Assembly: GCF_007655135.1 (NCBI RefSeq)
Contig: NC_045132.1
Span: 27,708,354-27,772,353 of the forward strand
Length of the DNA: 64,000 nucleotides
DNA from: Punica granatum
Taxonomy: Eukaryota; Streptophyta; Magnoliopsida; Myrtales; Lythraceae
Direction: 5' to 3'
Numbering within the stretch: position 1 is the first letter of the stretch; each line of letters starts with the position of its first letter. The notes below the pieces were generated by a model. That model worked only from the letters and a program-made list of their open reading frames with translations. It was not told where the DNA came from and did no database searches. Made by a program: the position numbers and the translations under genes. Positions 49,300 through 61,324 of this stretch are shown piece by piece.

Positions 49300-50266
49300 A
49301 CTATAAAAGAGAAGACAACTTGCCAAACTCTTCTAGCTCTCCAATTAAATTGCTGGGATTTGATTGAATTGGTGGGGGGAATTTGTTTTAGGATGTGTGG
49401 CATTTATAAGAGATTTGAGTGAGTGAGTAGATAGATAGAGGTCAAGGCTCGACCGACTGAGAATCTCTTCCCCCAAAAAAAAAAAAAAACTTAAGTGCCC
49501 CTGTGTTGTTTTTATGTCGAAGAATGTATCCATCTTCAACCGTCGGGGCAACGGTGTTTTGGTGGCAACGAAACCCACCAAGATTTGGGATTTCTCTCTC
49601 CGGTCTTCCTCTTTGCTTTCATCGCCTTTGTCACTTTGAATTCAATTTTGACGTTTCCCTATATCACTTACTTATCAATCAACAAAAGAGAGAATGTTGC
49701 TTCAAATATTCCTGGTGCCAACCTTTTATTTTTCCCCCAACAAGCTAGGAGGTACTGGTAATTCAATGGTATGGTTCGATAGCTACATCACGTTGCTATC
49801 GCAAACTGAAAAGTAAAGATAGGAGGCCCTTCTTCCAGGATTTCTTATGTTAGGAATTCATCATTCAGGTTAATATGCATCCAAGGAACCCAGTAGTCGT
49901 AGATCAGGAGAAGAAGACATAATTGTTCTCGCTGTATCATCTTCCACATTTTCAGTTGCAAGGTACGTTCATTATCACAGCGAGTTCACGGGCTCACTGG
50001 ATCATGAGTCCAACAGAACGTTCAAGCTGGGGGGCATGCTAGAAGGACAACAAAATCTCAGAAAGTGAGGAATTACATTTATGAGAACATCCTGCAGCAT
50101 GCCTATCAAATCTATCCACTCGCTTCACCCAAAGGCTATTGAAATATCGAGCACATCTAGCAGACCAAACAATTGAACACTAGTTCTACACTTGAGCTCC
50201 GCAATACTTGAGTCCAAGAAAATATCCCCTTGGAATAGAAATTGTGATAGCCTCCATTTGACAAAA
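49300..50266. other. intergenic, PAR1 promoter and 3' flank of mS34
   Basis: Upstream region of the PAR1 gene on the left (A-run near 49473-49490) and probable 3' UTR of the mS34 gene on the right. No other gene is supported. Confidence 0.45.
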
Positions 50267-51860
50267 TCATGCCGCTTGAGCTTCACTTTTGGAAGTACTG
50301 TCTTCAGTTGCACTTTTGATGCTGGGTGAGCTCCCGGTGCTTGCTAAATTAGGGATGTACCTCCAGCAGCGCTTGTGAACACCGCTTATCTTCTTGTGAG
50401 CTTCTGCAGCTGGCAAGCCTGAATTGAGAGTAGAAAAGAATGTGAAGACAAGTCGGCCAAAATGTCAAAAATTGAGCAGCTCCAAATGTCATAACAATTT
50501 TTTCTTGCATCCCAATGTTTAAGGGTCCCAGAAGTTGTCACTTGGATGTAACATTATCGCATCTAGAATTGACATCTTCTTAGTTGGTCTGGGGAGTGAA
50601 GATATTGCATCTATTCTCAAGTAAGTAAAGGTGACAAGTGCTCACGAGAAGAAAACAATGTGATATTGATGAGAATAATGATTTCGACTTCACAGCGATG
50701 GGAGGGATAATGCATTGTGACTTAACTGCTTCTCCACATCTTCATTAATAACAGGTGTGTCCAGCTGCAGTTTTTAAGCAATAACATCAGAAAGTCTACA
50801 TCCTAAAGCTCGCTGATTAAAGTACATGTGTTGCTACCCACTAGTATATGCGCAATCAGCTTTCTCATTTAACTAATGGTGAATGTAAACAAATTGATGC
50901 CTCTAATAATCTTCACCAACCACAGCAGGCTGCTCTCCAATATTTCCCATCCAAATGCTCACTGGAGACAACCTTTACACAACTATGACTATGAGGGGTA
51001 TTGGTATTATGGAAGCTGCAATACAATTCTTCCTTGAGACGAATGCCAGCAACAGCGATTATTCTCGAGTTTTAGTTTGATCTTCTTTTCTTTTCTTTTC
51101 TTTCTGTTTTTTTTTGATAAGTTAGTTTTGTTTTAAGAAAAGCTTCATTTACTTATCATGGTATCAATCAGCAGTGTGCAGTCAAGTTCAAATCACATTA
51201 AGGAAATTCACGCAAAGAAAAGTATTACTGACCGTCTTTGTGAACAATTCCCCATGCCTTGCCGTGCCTGCCATCCTGCAACGTACCAATCACAAAAACC
51301 CTGATCAGCCCGAAGTTGGTCCAACGATCCGTTCATTAAACCTCCAAAAGGAATCAAGAAGAAAGCTAACTCCACGCACACAACACTGGTTAACGTTATT
51401 AAATGGACCTTACATGCTTTATTTCACGGGCCAAATAGTTCTAAGTATCTCCTTGGGGTAAAATGATTCATTTCAGAATTCAATTCACAGGCAACATGAA
51501 ACAAACACACTGTTTCTGAACTACTTGAACAGCACACCATTGACAGCCTAAAGAGATTAACTTTAATGAAATGGAGATGGGACAGCAGAGGAGAAGGACC
51601 TTGTAGAGATTGATTTTGGTGATTTGATAGGAGACACCGGTCCAGTGGGTCTTGGCCATGTGGTACCCGATCCCCCAGTTGGGCAAGAACTGAGCCACCT
51701 CGAATAAATTCTTCTTCTTCTTCCGCTTCGGCTTCTTCGAAGCAGCGCCGCCGCTCGCCGGTGACGCCGCGGCGGTACTGAGGCTCCTGAGGAAGTTAAG
51801 AGACTGCCGGAGCGCGCTCAATGCTGAACCGGCTCTGTTTGATAGAGCGGCCGCCGCCAT
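50267..51860 (-). CDS. mitochondrial ribosomal small-subunit protein mS34
   Basis: Component of the mitochondrial ribosome small subunit. Exons 51860-51600, 51275-51233 and 50418-50267 splice to 151 residues. The N-terminus (MAAAALSNRAGSALSALRQS, then LNFLRSLSTAAAS) is a typical mitochondrial presequence. A Lys-rich stretch (KKPKRKKKKN) precedes the conserved core LFEVAQFLPNWGIGYHMAKT, HWTGVSYQITKINLYKDGRH, GKAWGIVHKDG, matching plant homologues of mammalian MRPS34. The end is HKKISGVHKRCWRYIPN plus a Ser-rich tail to TGA 50269-50267. Intron 2 is large (814 bp). Without the small second exon the frame would run into intron 1, so the conserved core confirms the splicing. Confidence 0.88.
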
Positions 51861-51864
51861 TGTT

Positions 51865-54380
51865 AGACGAAGCTTTTCCTCTTCTTCTCAGGGGAAAAAC
51901 ACACCTCCCCGTAATCTGTGTCTGCTCCGCCGAGTCCGTTTCTTCTCGGTGCGCATCGGAAGCTGAAGGAGGAAGTAGAAAGGGAAGCAGGTGGCACTGT
52001 GGGAGGGGGAGACGGGCTTGGGCCGTTGCGGTATTTCGGGCTGAAAGCCCGTCTAAGCCCGCAAAATGGGCCCCGGAGATCATGCGCCGAGAAACTAGAA
52101 GCCCAATCCTCGTGGGCCTTCGTCTCTCCGAGCCCGAAACACTTCGTCCATAATAATATTAACCGGAGGAAACGTGTCCGCACCACAGACAGAAATCATA
52201 TATAAAATAAATGCTAAAATATTCAAATAAGTATAAGAGCACTCAAGGTTTTTCTGAAATTTGTAAAGAAAGAGATCAACAATGATGTATTAAAAATCTA
52301 TAATAATAAAATAACAAATGAAAAGCATAAGTAGAAAAAAAAGATACGAATGCAAACTTAGAAAGGTTATGGAAGTTCAATAAGATGTTCGAAGCGGAGG
52401 GGGATGAGAACTGTTAAATTAATTGGTGGCTAATTATTATAAGAAATTTATAATTGTACCCTCAGTCTACTGATTTTCATTAATCACATCGTATGTAGCG
52501 TGAGTGATTTTGGTAATAAAAAGTGAGACGAAAGGTGGCCTACTTATCATCCTTGTTGATCAAATTTTATTCTATCGAGAGAGCAATATATAGGGAGAAG
52601 AGTTGATGTAAAAAAGATAATGGTTAGATATTTCTTACATATTATTTTTAAAAAATTTATTTGGAATTACGTACATTTAAAAAAAAACATTTCAATAAGA
52701 TTGGCTAATGATAAAAAAAATTGAAAGCCGTCTCAAATAAATTGCTCAAACCTTATAACTTTTTTCATAATTACTTTAATTTGTATTTAATTAACTGTGA
52801 TGTATTGATGCTATATTATGCTAAGTGTTATTCCATTGATTGGCTAACATATGAATAGTTGCTTAATTAGATCTCTTTCGTTCCATGTGGCATGATTTGG
52901 CATTTCATCTTAACTTTTAGTATTGTATACATATAGGTAAATAGATATAAATCTACAATATTAATTTTAATATCACAATAAAAACGATAACATGAGATTC
53001 ACTTGATCAAAACATGGTTTGCTCTGGGTAAAATTTTGGGAAAGTTAATATACACGAGATGGGATCTAGCGTGGTTCTGATAGACAACCGCGATGAGACC
53101 ATCTTGGACAGGTAATAAGGTGAAATATAATCATTACTCTACCCATTCTTTATTTCATTCTTCTCGAAATTCAATATTATAATCATTATTTTTTAAAATC
53201 TTTTTATTCCATTTAATAATAAATTTTTATTCATACTCTTTTTTAAATTATTACCACAATCAATTATTTAATAATAAATTCTCAATTTAATTTAAAATAT
53301 ATATTTTTTCTTTCATTTAATAATAAATTCACGCTCATATTTTTTTATTACGACTATTTTTTAATAATAAATTCTTTCAATTATTATTTTTTATATGGAT
53401 GGAATACAAACCCAAACCAACCTTATTATTCAATTTTCGAGGATACAAAATCTCAAAAGATAAGTAGGTCCCACCAGAATTTCTTAGATATTTCCTCAAT
53501 TGGAATATATCGAATGATTAAGGTAAGGTTGTTTTCACCCTTCAAAACCGGGGCGATCACGTATGAGTGTGAACAGGAAATCCTCTATTTTGGCTCATAT
53601 CTTCTGTTTGATGTATAATGATGATGATCTGCTCGGCCTTGTTTTTGTCCCCTTACAGATGCTTGCTTGTGAAAATCGTCCATCAAATTATGTTCATTCG
53701 CAAGCCTTTTCTAGTAACGTATTGCTTTTATTTGGAAATCGAAGTACAAACATTATAGGAATAGAATTCGCGTGACTCTAAAGTATAAGTGCGATTCACC
53801 CAAAAAAAAGAAGAAGAAAGTATTAAGTGCCTGTTGCTCACTATTTGAAGCCAAGCTGAATCACCTCAAATAAAAAATCATCAGTCTCCTAAATAAAATC
53901 AACAGTGAAAAGAAGAATTATTTTATAATGACATTGTATCGAGCTCCACGTAATCACAATTTTTTTTTAAAAAATGGTATGTTTACTCTTGTAAAGTATA
54001 CGTATTTTAATGTATAATTACAGACATTGCAATTGTTGGGAATAACTCAAGTGTACCATTGTTAGCAACATAAATTGATGATTAATTTGGGTTCAGCTCA
54101 CCGTGCACCCACCAGTCAACCGCCTTTTTTATTTTTATTTTTTCCTCCTCAAAGATAAATAATTCGGAGAAGCTACTGTCATTATGGTGTTTCCTTCATC
54201 CTCATATCATAACAAAATTTAAAAAAATAAAAAAAAAAAACATAGACATTCCGCTTTGCCTTCCCTTCGCTGCAACCGGTTGTGTACTCTTTTGACTCCT
54301 CTTCCCATCGCAATCCCACGGAGAAGGGAAGCTCATCTCTGCTCTCTCTCTCTTTCCATCCTGCAGATTCTTGCTGCTTT
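51865..54380. other. long intergenic region, AT-rich
   Basis: The first 300 bp are GC-richer and probably hold the mS34 promoter and leader. From 52200 to 54200 the DNA is AT-rich, with several diverged repeats of a motif like TTTAATAATAAATT near 53200-53390. No coding signal is convincing. Confidence 0.5.
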
Positions 54381-55202
54381 TGATTGGGTCCATATAAAGC
54401 CAAGCAGATTCATAGACTCTGCAGCTCAAATAGCCTTCCCCATGCAACTGCAGCTTCAGCCCGTGAGCTGCTGAGTGCTGACCACCGTAGTAGAGGTACG
54501 CGGTCTTCCAAAAAATTTTCAGCTCTGCTGCTGTTTCGCTTCTTATTAGGGTTTGCTTTTGTTTTTCGTTGAAGATCATGTTCCGTTAGTGGAGTCTGCT
54601 GGTGCCGTCCCTACGCTAATGCTCTTTCCGTTTCCATTTCTGATTCTCTGACGTGGAATGGAATGATCGGCCGAGCGCGCTCCAAACCTTTCTGTTAGCA
54701 TCCTGAAAAACTATGGATTGAGGTCTTGGCCGGTGGAGCCGTATCGAGTATTTTTTTCGGGATTGAGCTTTACTTGAATTCGATATTCAGTTTCTATCGC
54801 CTCGCCTAAGTAGTAGGAACAACAAAAAGTGCGTTTTCCCCACCTAAATGCCAATTGTACCACCATGTCGGGGAAACATTAAATTGATCTTCCGACCCTC
54901 TTCCTCTCTCGTGGTAGACAGTTCATGTGTTTCATTTGCTTTCATTCATACGCACTTCGCCGGACCGATCTAGCATCCCAAAGTTTTCTGTAATTCAATT
55001 CACCACTCCGACTCCGACACACTTCTAGCGTGCACGTCAGTTTACCAATTTTTATTATTTTCTCCTTTTTTTTTTTGGATGGCTGAATTCTCCTTGCTTT
55101 CTTTAATTCCATGGAGATAAAGTTTGACAATTTATAGTTGTTGGATCCAGGCAAATGATATAGTTGTTGATTGATCACCAGGTCATTTCTCGAGAAAACA
55201 CG
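54380..55202 (+). other. probable 5' UTR and leader intron of the neutral ceramidase gene
   Basis: A C-rich segment near 54400-54495 ends at a GT donor candidate (about 54496). A TTGGATCCAG acceptor candidate at about 55150 lies 50 bp before the ATG. This fits a leader exon plus a roughly 650-bp intron, but no transcript confirms it. Confidence 0.35.
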
Positions 55203-58200
55203 ATGGAGAGCTCTCTCTTTATTCTCAGGATTCAGAGGCCATTGTCAACGCTTTGGCTATGGATTGCTCTAGCACTTCTTCTGCAGAGTAGTAGAGGAGT
55301 GCTCTCTGATTCCAATTATTTAATTGGTCTTGGTAGCTATGACATCACTGGTCCAGCAGCCGATGTCAATATGATGGGGTATGCAAATACAGAACAGATT
55401 GCCTCAGGCGTCCACTTCAGGCTGCGAGCACGCACATTTATTGTGGCAGAGCCGCAGGGAAACTGTGTGGTATTCGTGAATCTCGATGCTTGCATGGCAT
55501 CGCAACTGGTCACGATTAAAGTGATTGAGAGGTTGAAAGCGAGGTGATGATTTTCTCTTGCTATCATACTCCTTTGCTGCTGTCTCATTTATAATCCAAT
55601 CTAGTTTAATAGTAGTGAAATGTTGGGGGAGATGAAAATTGCATCTCTCTATTACCATACGTGCACTCTAAAAGCTGATTTTTAGTCACTAATTAACACT
55701 TTCAAATCTTGGCAGATATGGCGACTTGTATACTGAAAAGAATGTAGCTATCAGTGGGATTCACACCCATGCCGGCCCTGGCGGCTATCTCCAATATGTT
55801 ACATATATCGTGACATCTCTTGGCTTTGTCCGACAGTCCTTCGATGTTATTGTAGATGGTATTGAGAAGAGCATCATACAAGCTCATGAAAATCTTAGGC
55901 CTGGTTCGATTTTCGTGAACAAAGGTAAGAGAGTAAACTTACTTTCATGTTTTCCTGTCTGTTTCATGGGCTGCAATGCACCTGTCCATGATATATAGGC
56001 TCCAAGATTATATCTTACTTTCTAGCGTTTGAAATACTTTTGAAAAATTTCGAGCGACCATTACGCTATGTTTGGATTGAGAGGTTTGGGGGTTTTCGGA
56101 GGGGAGGGTTTGGAGATGTTACAAACCCCTCCAAAAACCTTTTGGCAGAATTTTATAAAGGTTTTGGAGGGGTTTGAAACACCTCCAAAGGTCACAATCC
56201 TAACCCTCCAAATTGGGAGGTTTAGGAGGTTTTCGTGCATTTCTTTATAAAAAAAGAAAACAAATTTGACATTTCGACCCCTAAAAAAATCTGAAATAAC
56301 AGAACAAATCCAGTCAGAACCTTCCAAACCCGTTAATGAGCTCTATCCAAACAAAGGTTTTGAAACCCCGCCATTCCCCCTCAAAACCTTCCCCTCATTA
56401 ACCTTTCATAACCTTCCAAACCCCTCCCCCCCTGAACCCTTAATGAGGAATATAGTATTGGGGACTCAATGAATTCTAGAAAAATTGTTATTCTTTTCCT
56501 TTCTGCAGGCGATCTTCTTCTCAAGCTCATGTGCTTATAATTTGCAGGGGAGATCTTGGATGCTGGTGTAAATCGCAGTCCTAGTGCTTATCTCAACAAC
56601 CCTGCAACAGAGCGCAACAAGTATAAGTATGACGTTGATAAGGAGATGACCCTTTTGAAATTTGTTGACAACGAATGGGGTCCAGTGGGCAGCTTTAATT
56701 GGTTTGCAACACACGGAACATCAATGAGTCGTTCAAACTCATTGATTAGTGGGGATAACAAAGGGGCAGCTGCTCGATTCATGGAAGATTGGTTTGGCAA
56801 GAACATTGTTGAAAGGTCCTATTCTGATGATGTTGAGGCAGATGGGATTCCTCGAAGAGTCTCAAATATTATCCCAGACATTCAGGAGAATCGTAAGGCT
56901 GTCACTTCCCTTCCGTAACCCTAATAAATTCTTATAAGCATGGAAATAATAATTGTTTCCCTTGACTTTCACTGGGATCCTAAAAGTAACAATGATTTCC
57001 CATGTTTGAAAAATGTCTGAAATGCAAACATGCTTTATCTTGCAAGCTGACATGTATCACCTCAATGCATTTGAGAAGTTTATTTATGGTGCTGTATTTC
57101 TACCTTATTTTCTAGATCATGAGTTGTTGGAGCTTGCTGCCTCTTTCCAATCTCCCTCTGGTCAACCGGCAACAAAGATTTTGAGTGTTGCAAGACGTGT
57201 AAGGAGTGCTCTCAGGCAGGCTGAGAAGCCTGCATTTGTTTCTGCATTTTGTCAAACAAACTGTGGAGATGTCAGCCCTAATGTGCTAGGGGCATTTTGT
57301 ATAGACACTGGGTTACCCTGTGACTTCAATCATAGTACCTGTGGTGGCAAGAATGAGTTATGCTATGGCCGTGGACCCGGGTATTTGTCATTAAGCTTTC
57401 TGGAAACTTTAGACACCTTTTGCTTATGAGAGACTAAATGGAACGTTTTTACTTGATTTCTCAGTTATCCAGATGAATTTGAGAGCACACGTATTATTGG
57501 GGAGAGGCAATTTAAAAAAGCTGTCGATCTCTTCAACAAAGCATCTGAACAATTGAAGGGCAAGGTTGACTACCGTCAAATTTATTTGGACTTCTCCAAT
57601 AATGAGGTGACAATGACCAATCGGAGTGGAGCTTCTGAGGTGGTAAAGACTTGTCCTGCTGCAATGGGTTTTGCATTTGCTGCAGGAACTACTGATGGAC
57701 CGGGTGCTTTTGACTTCAAGCAAGGGGATGACAAGGTAATGCTCAATTGAGACTCTTAAGTCAAAACTTTTGTTTACTTTCTGCCATGTACTGCCTTACT
57801 ACTCTTGTGGCAATGTTCTAATCCGTGATGTATCAGGGAAATCCCTTCTGGAGGTTGGTGCGTAACCTACTTAAAACACCAGGGCAGGAACAAGTTGATT
57901 GCCAACACCCAAAGCCTATATTGCTCGATACTGGTGAAATGAAGCAGCCATATGATTGGGCAGTGAGTTCATCATATAACTTAAAAATGCGGAACATTAC
58001 CACTCGCTGATTACTCTTTAGAATGGAAAAAAGTTTACTTGATCTTGAGCCTCCTGCACTCGTTGCATGTCTTATCCTGGAAAGAATGTTTTGGTTTATA
58101 TTCATTCTACCATATGTCAATTGTTCTCTATGAGCGTGATGTTTATATGAATATGACTGTCTTGGTTTGTGTAGCCTTCAATTCTTCCAATTCAGATCCT

Positions 58201-59956
58201 CAGGGTAGGGCAGCTGGTAATTCTCAGTGTACCAGGAGGTAGGAAATTAATGTCAGATCTCTGCATTCATGTTTGGCTTGACCCATGAAGCAAATGCAAT
58301 TAACAGCATTCATCAAATTATTTTAACTCTTGGAGATTTTGTTACATTATTCTCGCAGAATTCACAACTATGGCAGGGAGACGGCTTCGTGATGCTGTGA
58401 AGTCAGTCCTCACAAGTGGCAGTCATGGACAGTTCGATGACAATGTCCATGTTGTTATAGCTGGGTTGACTAATACCTACTCACAGTATATAACAACTTT
58501 TGAAGAGTACCAAGTGCAGAGATATGAGGTCAGTACGCATATCATTAAAATTTTTTTTTTTGGTAGAAGGAATGTTAAATTTCCCATATATTACTATGGT
58601 GACAGAAGATACCTGCACGAAAGAATTTTTTGAATGAACATGATCTTCGTCCTTCCTGAGTGATGACCAATCATCGTAAGGGGCATGTGCACTTTATTTC
58701 CGCAGTAGTTGGTTAAGTGAGTAGATGCATAGCGAAATTCTAATCATTGCCATTGTATTCTTCACTTCCTATTGGGATTACATGCTAGAAGATGTGTTTT
58801 TTGATGAATATACGAAAAATTTTTTTTGCTTTCTAACTAATTGAAAAAAGGAAAATAAATAAATAAACACCATTTTTACTTTAAAAGAAGAACTGAAAAT
58901 TAGGACTTTGTTAGGTCATGTTTGATATGGTAGAATGGAAAGGAATGGGCTCTATAATGTGAAATATAATTTTATTGAGAGAAAAATGAAAATGTGGAGG
59001 AGTGTAGTTAAAACGGATGAACTTATCTATATATGATATATGAACCTCAAAGAAAATATATCATACTTAATTAAAAGCCGGTTGATATGATGGAATGAGC
59101 ATTTAATTAAGTTTTTTGAAAATATTATTCCATGAAGTTGGAGAAAAAAAGATCGTATAATGGAATATTTTTTTCAACTTATAAAAGAGGCAATAAAGAA
59201 AGAAATGGAGGAAAGGATGAAATATCCATTCCATTTCTATTCCTTTCAATTCCGGTGTATCAAGCGTGACCATTACAGTAAAGGGAAGGTAGGTTGACGG
59301 AAGGCAATTTTTGTTGGTGCCTTTCATTAATGCTCAGGACTTTTACTGTTTAAGTTTGTTATTGCGATCCAGAAACTTAAACTGGTATTTATGTGATACT
59401 TTCACAGGGTGCCTCCACATTGTATGGTCCCTACACTCTCAACTCTTACATTCAGGAATTCAAGAAACTTGCAAGTGCCCTCCTGAGCGGGCAACCTGTT
59501 GAATCAGGTCCACAGCCGCCTGATCTCCTGAGCAAGCAGATAAGCTTACTTACTCCTGTTGTGATGGATGCGACACCAGCAGGGATGAACTTTGGAGACG
59601 TTGTATCTGATGTGCCCAAAAATTCGACCTTCAAGAGGGGCAGTTTGGTTAAAGTCGTTTTCTGGTCGGCTTGTCCTCGGAACGACTTGATGACCGAGGG
59701 CACATTTACCCTCGTTGAGAAGCTCCAAGGGACAGATACATGGGTTCCGGCCTATGATGATGATGATTTCTGCCTTAGGTTCATATGGTCTCGGCCTTCA
59801 AAGCTTAGTCCCCGGAGTCAGGCAACTATAGAGTGGAGAATTCCTGATTATGCAACTCCTGGGGTGTATAGAGTGAGGCACTTTGGTGCTGCGAAGGGAC
59901 TCATGGGTTCTGTTCGCCATTTCGCAGGATCTTCTAGTGCATTTGTAGTTTCTTGA
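55203..59956 (+). CDS. neutral ceramidase
   Basis: Hydrolyses the amide bond of ceramide to sphingoid base and fatty acid; plant neutral ceramidases enter the secretory pathway. Nine exons, 55203-55543, 55716-55924, 56548-56892, 57116-57380, 57465-57735, 57837-57962, 58175-58238, 58359-58528 and 59408-59956, splice to 779 residues, the usual plant length. A hydrophobic signal (LSTLWLWIALALLLQSSRG) precedes the catalytic domain that starts YLIGLGSYDITGPAADV. Zinc and active-site motifs are present: GIHTHAGPGGY (His130/132), ATHGTSMS (His239) and NCGDVSPN with the nucleophile Ser352. NTYSQYITTFEEYQVQRYEG and the C-terminal beta domain (TPGVYRVRHFG) follow. Introns 2 and 8 carry MITE-like insertions. 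All junctions keep frame with GT-AG ends. Confidence 0.95.
56066..56460. mobile_element. MITE-like insertion in ceramidase intron 2
   Basis: CTATGTTTGGATTGAG near 56066 is matched in reverse by CTCTATCCAAACAAAGG at 56341-56357. The body holds repeated GGTTTGGAGGGG-type units in both orientations and continues to about 56460. Exact ends and target duplication are unclear. Confidence 0.4.
58913..59271. mobile_element. MITE-like insertion in ceramidase intron 8
   Basis: Starts GGTCATGTTTGATATGG and ends with the inverse-type CAAGCGTGACC. Next to the ends, GGAAAGGAATGG is mirrored by TTCTATTCCTTTC. About 359 bp, AT-rich, no coding capacity. It lies fully within the intron. Confidence 0.45.
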
Positions 59957-59959
59957 AGA

Positions 59960-61324
59960 AGCCCGACAGATATTCTTTACTTGTAAAGGCTATTTCCAAT
60001 GCTTATACATGACTAAGCATCTAGAATGGCATATGTATTTGGATTCCCTTCATCTCATATAGCTATGCCTGTTGTAGAGCGTAAAGCTCTGTGTGTATGT
60101 CTTTAGGGCCTCTGTGCGATAAGTACAATAATCTTCCTAGAACAATCAAAAGAGCCTGCTGGGGACTTGAAAGTACAAGCTGGTGACTTTCAAATTCCAT
60201 TCTCCCATCCTCCTACAAGCACGTCTAATTTAGCGATGTTATTCGAAGCTCCTCGAGGCCATTTTCCTATTGTGCCTGAATGACTGGCACTTGAGAGTCG
60301 GTCTCCAGCACGATGTCGGTTTTGACAGAGTAGAAAAACTTTTGGGGCGGGGGATTGAGATAAACAGAAACAAGTATGATTACTATAGGTTACGTTTAGT
60401 CTCGCTTGGCTGGGTTAGGATTTTAGGGGGGATGGGAAGGTATTTGAAATCCCATGGATATGTGGTATCATATATCCCGATCATCTGTTTGGAAGGCGTC
60501 ACGGCATAGAATTGGGATATGAAATGGAAAAGACCGAGGTATCCATCAATTTATTTAAAAAAATCAAAAATAAAAAGAATAATCAGGAAAAAAAGAAAGA
60601 AAGTGAATTACAAAGTGATAGAGGAGGCGACAATCATGTCAACCAAGTCGGGCAACATCAGGGTTCATTGATAAAATGAATTGGGTGGTAGTGACTAGCG
60701 TTAAGCCTTCACCGCCTTGGAATCATCATACTTTTCTCAAAAAGAGAAAAGAGAAAAAATAAAGAAAAGGGAAGGTGGTGACTCAATGCCAACCACCATG
60801 ATCCCTATCAAGGTCGCTGGTGGCCACTACCACCTAGTATGAGGTTGCTAGAGAATCTTGAGGCCGTTGGGACCTGCTTAGGGCCGTGGTCGTCAGCTTT
60901 TGACCACCGCCCGCCCTTCCATATTTTCTCATATTCAGTGGCCTTTTTTAAAAAAATTGATACAAAATTAGGGACGATAATGTCATTTTGCTCAACAGCT
61001 ACTGGGCCATGTGGGCTTAAAATCTGGTATTGTAAGTCGGCCGAGTGGGCTCATCGGGTCTGAATCTTTGCGAACCTCGGCCCTTTTCATAAATGGGCTT
61101 GGTCGTCGTTCCTGTCCTCCTCCTTCTCCTCTTCCTCCATAGTGGAGTGAGTGTGGAGTCCTGAGTTCTCGATCTCCAGCTCAGCTTGGGCGCTCGCGAG
61201 TCACAGCTCCTCCTCCCTCTGTCCGAAGTGATCCCTTACGTTGAGATTTTTAGCTGCGGATCATTGCTATTCATCTTACTGACGTCGCCGGAAGTCCCGT
61301 ACCCCGGAGGAAGAGGAGCTCGAA
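59960..61324. other. intergenic between ceramidase and enolase genes
   Basis: 3' UTR of the ceramidase, a GA/AT-rich stretch, then a CT-rich leader from about 61110 for the enolase-like gene. No further gene is supported. Confidence 0.5.

Noticed and set aside
53563..53775. 70-residue frame in the intergenic region before the ceramidase gene
   Set aside because: No domain, no splice context, surrounded by AT-rich noncoding DNA.
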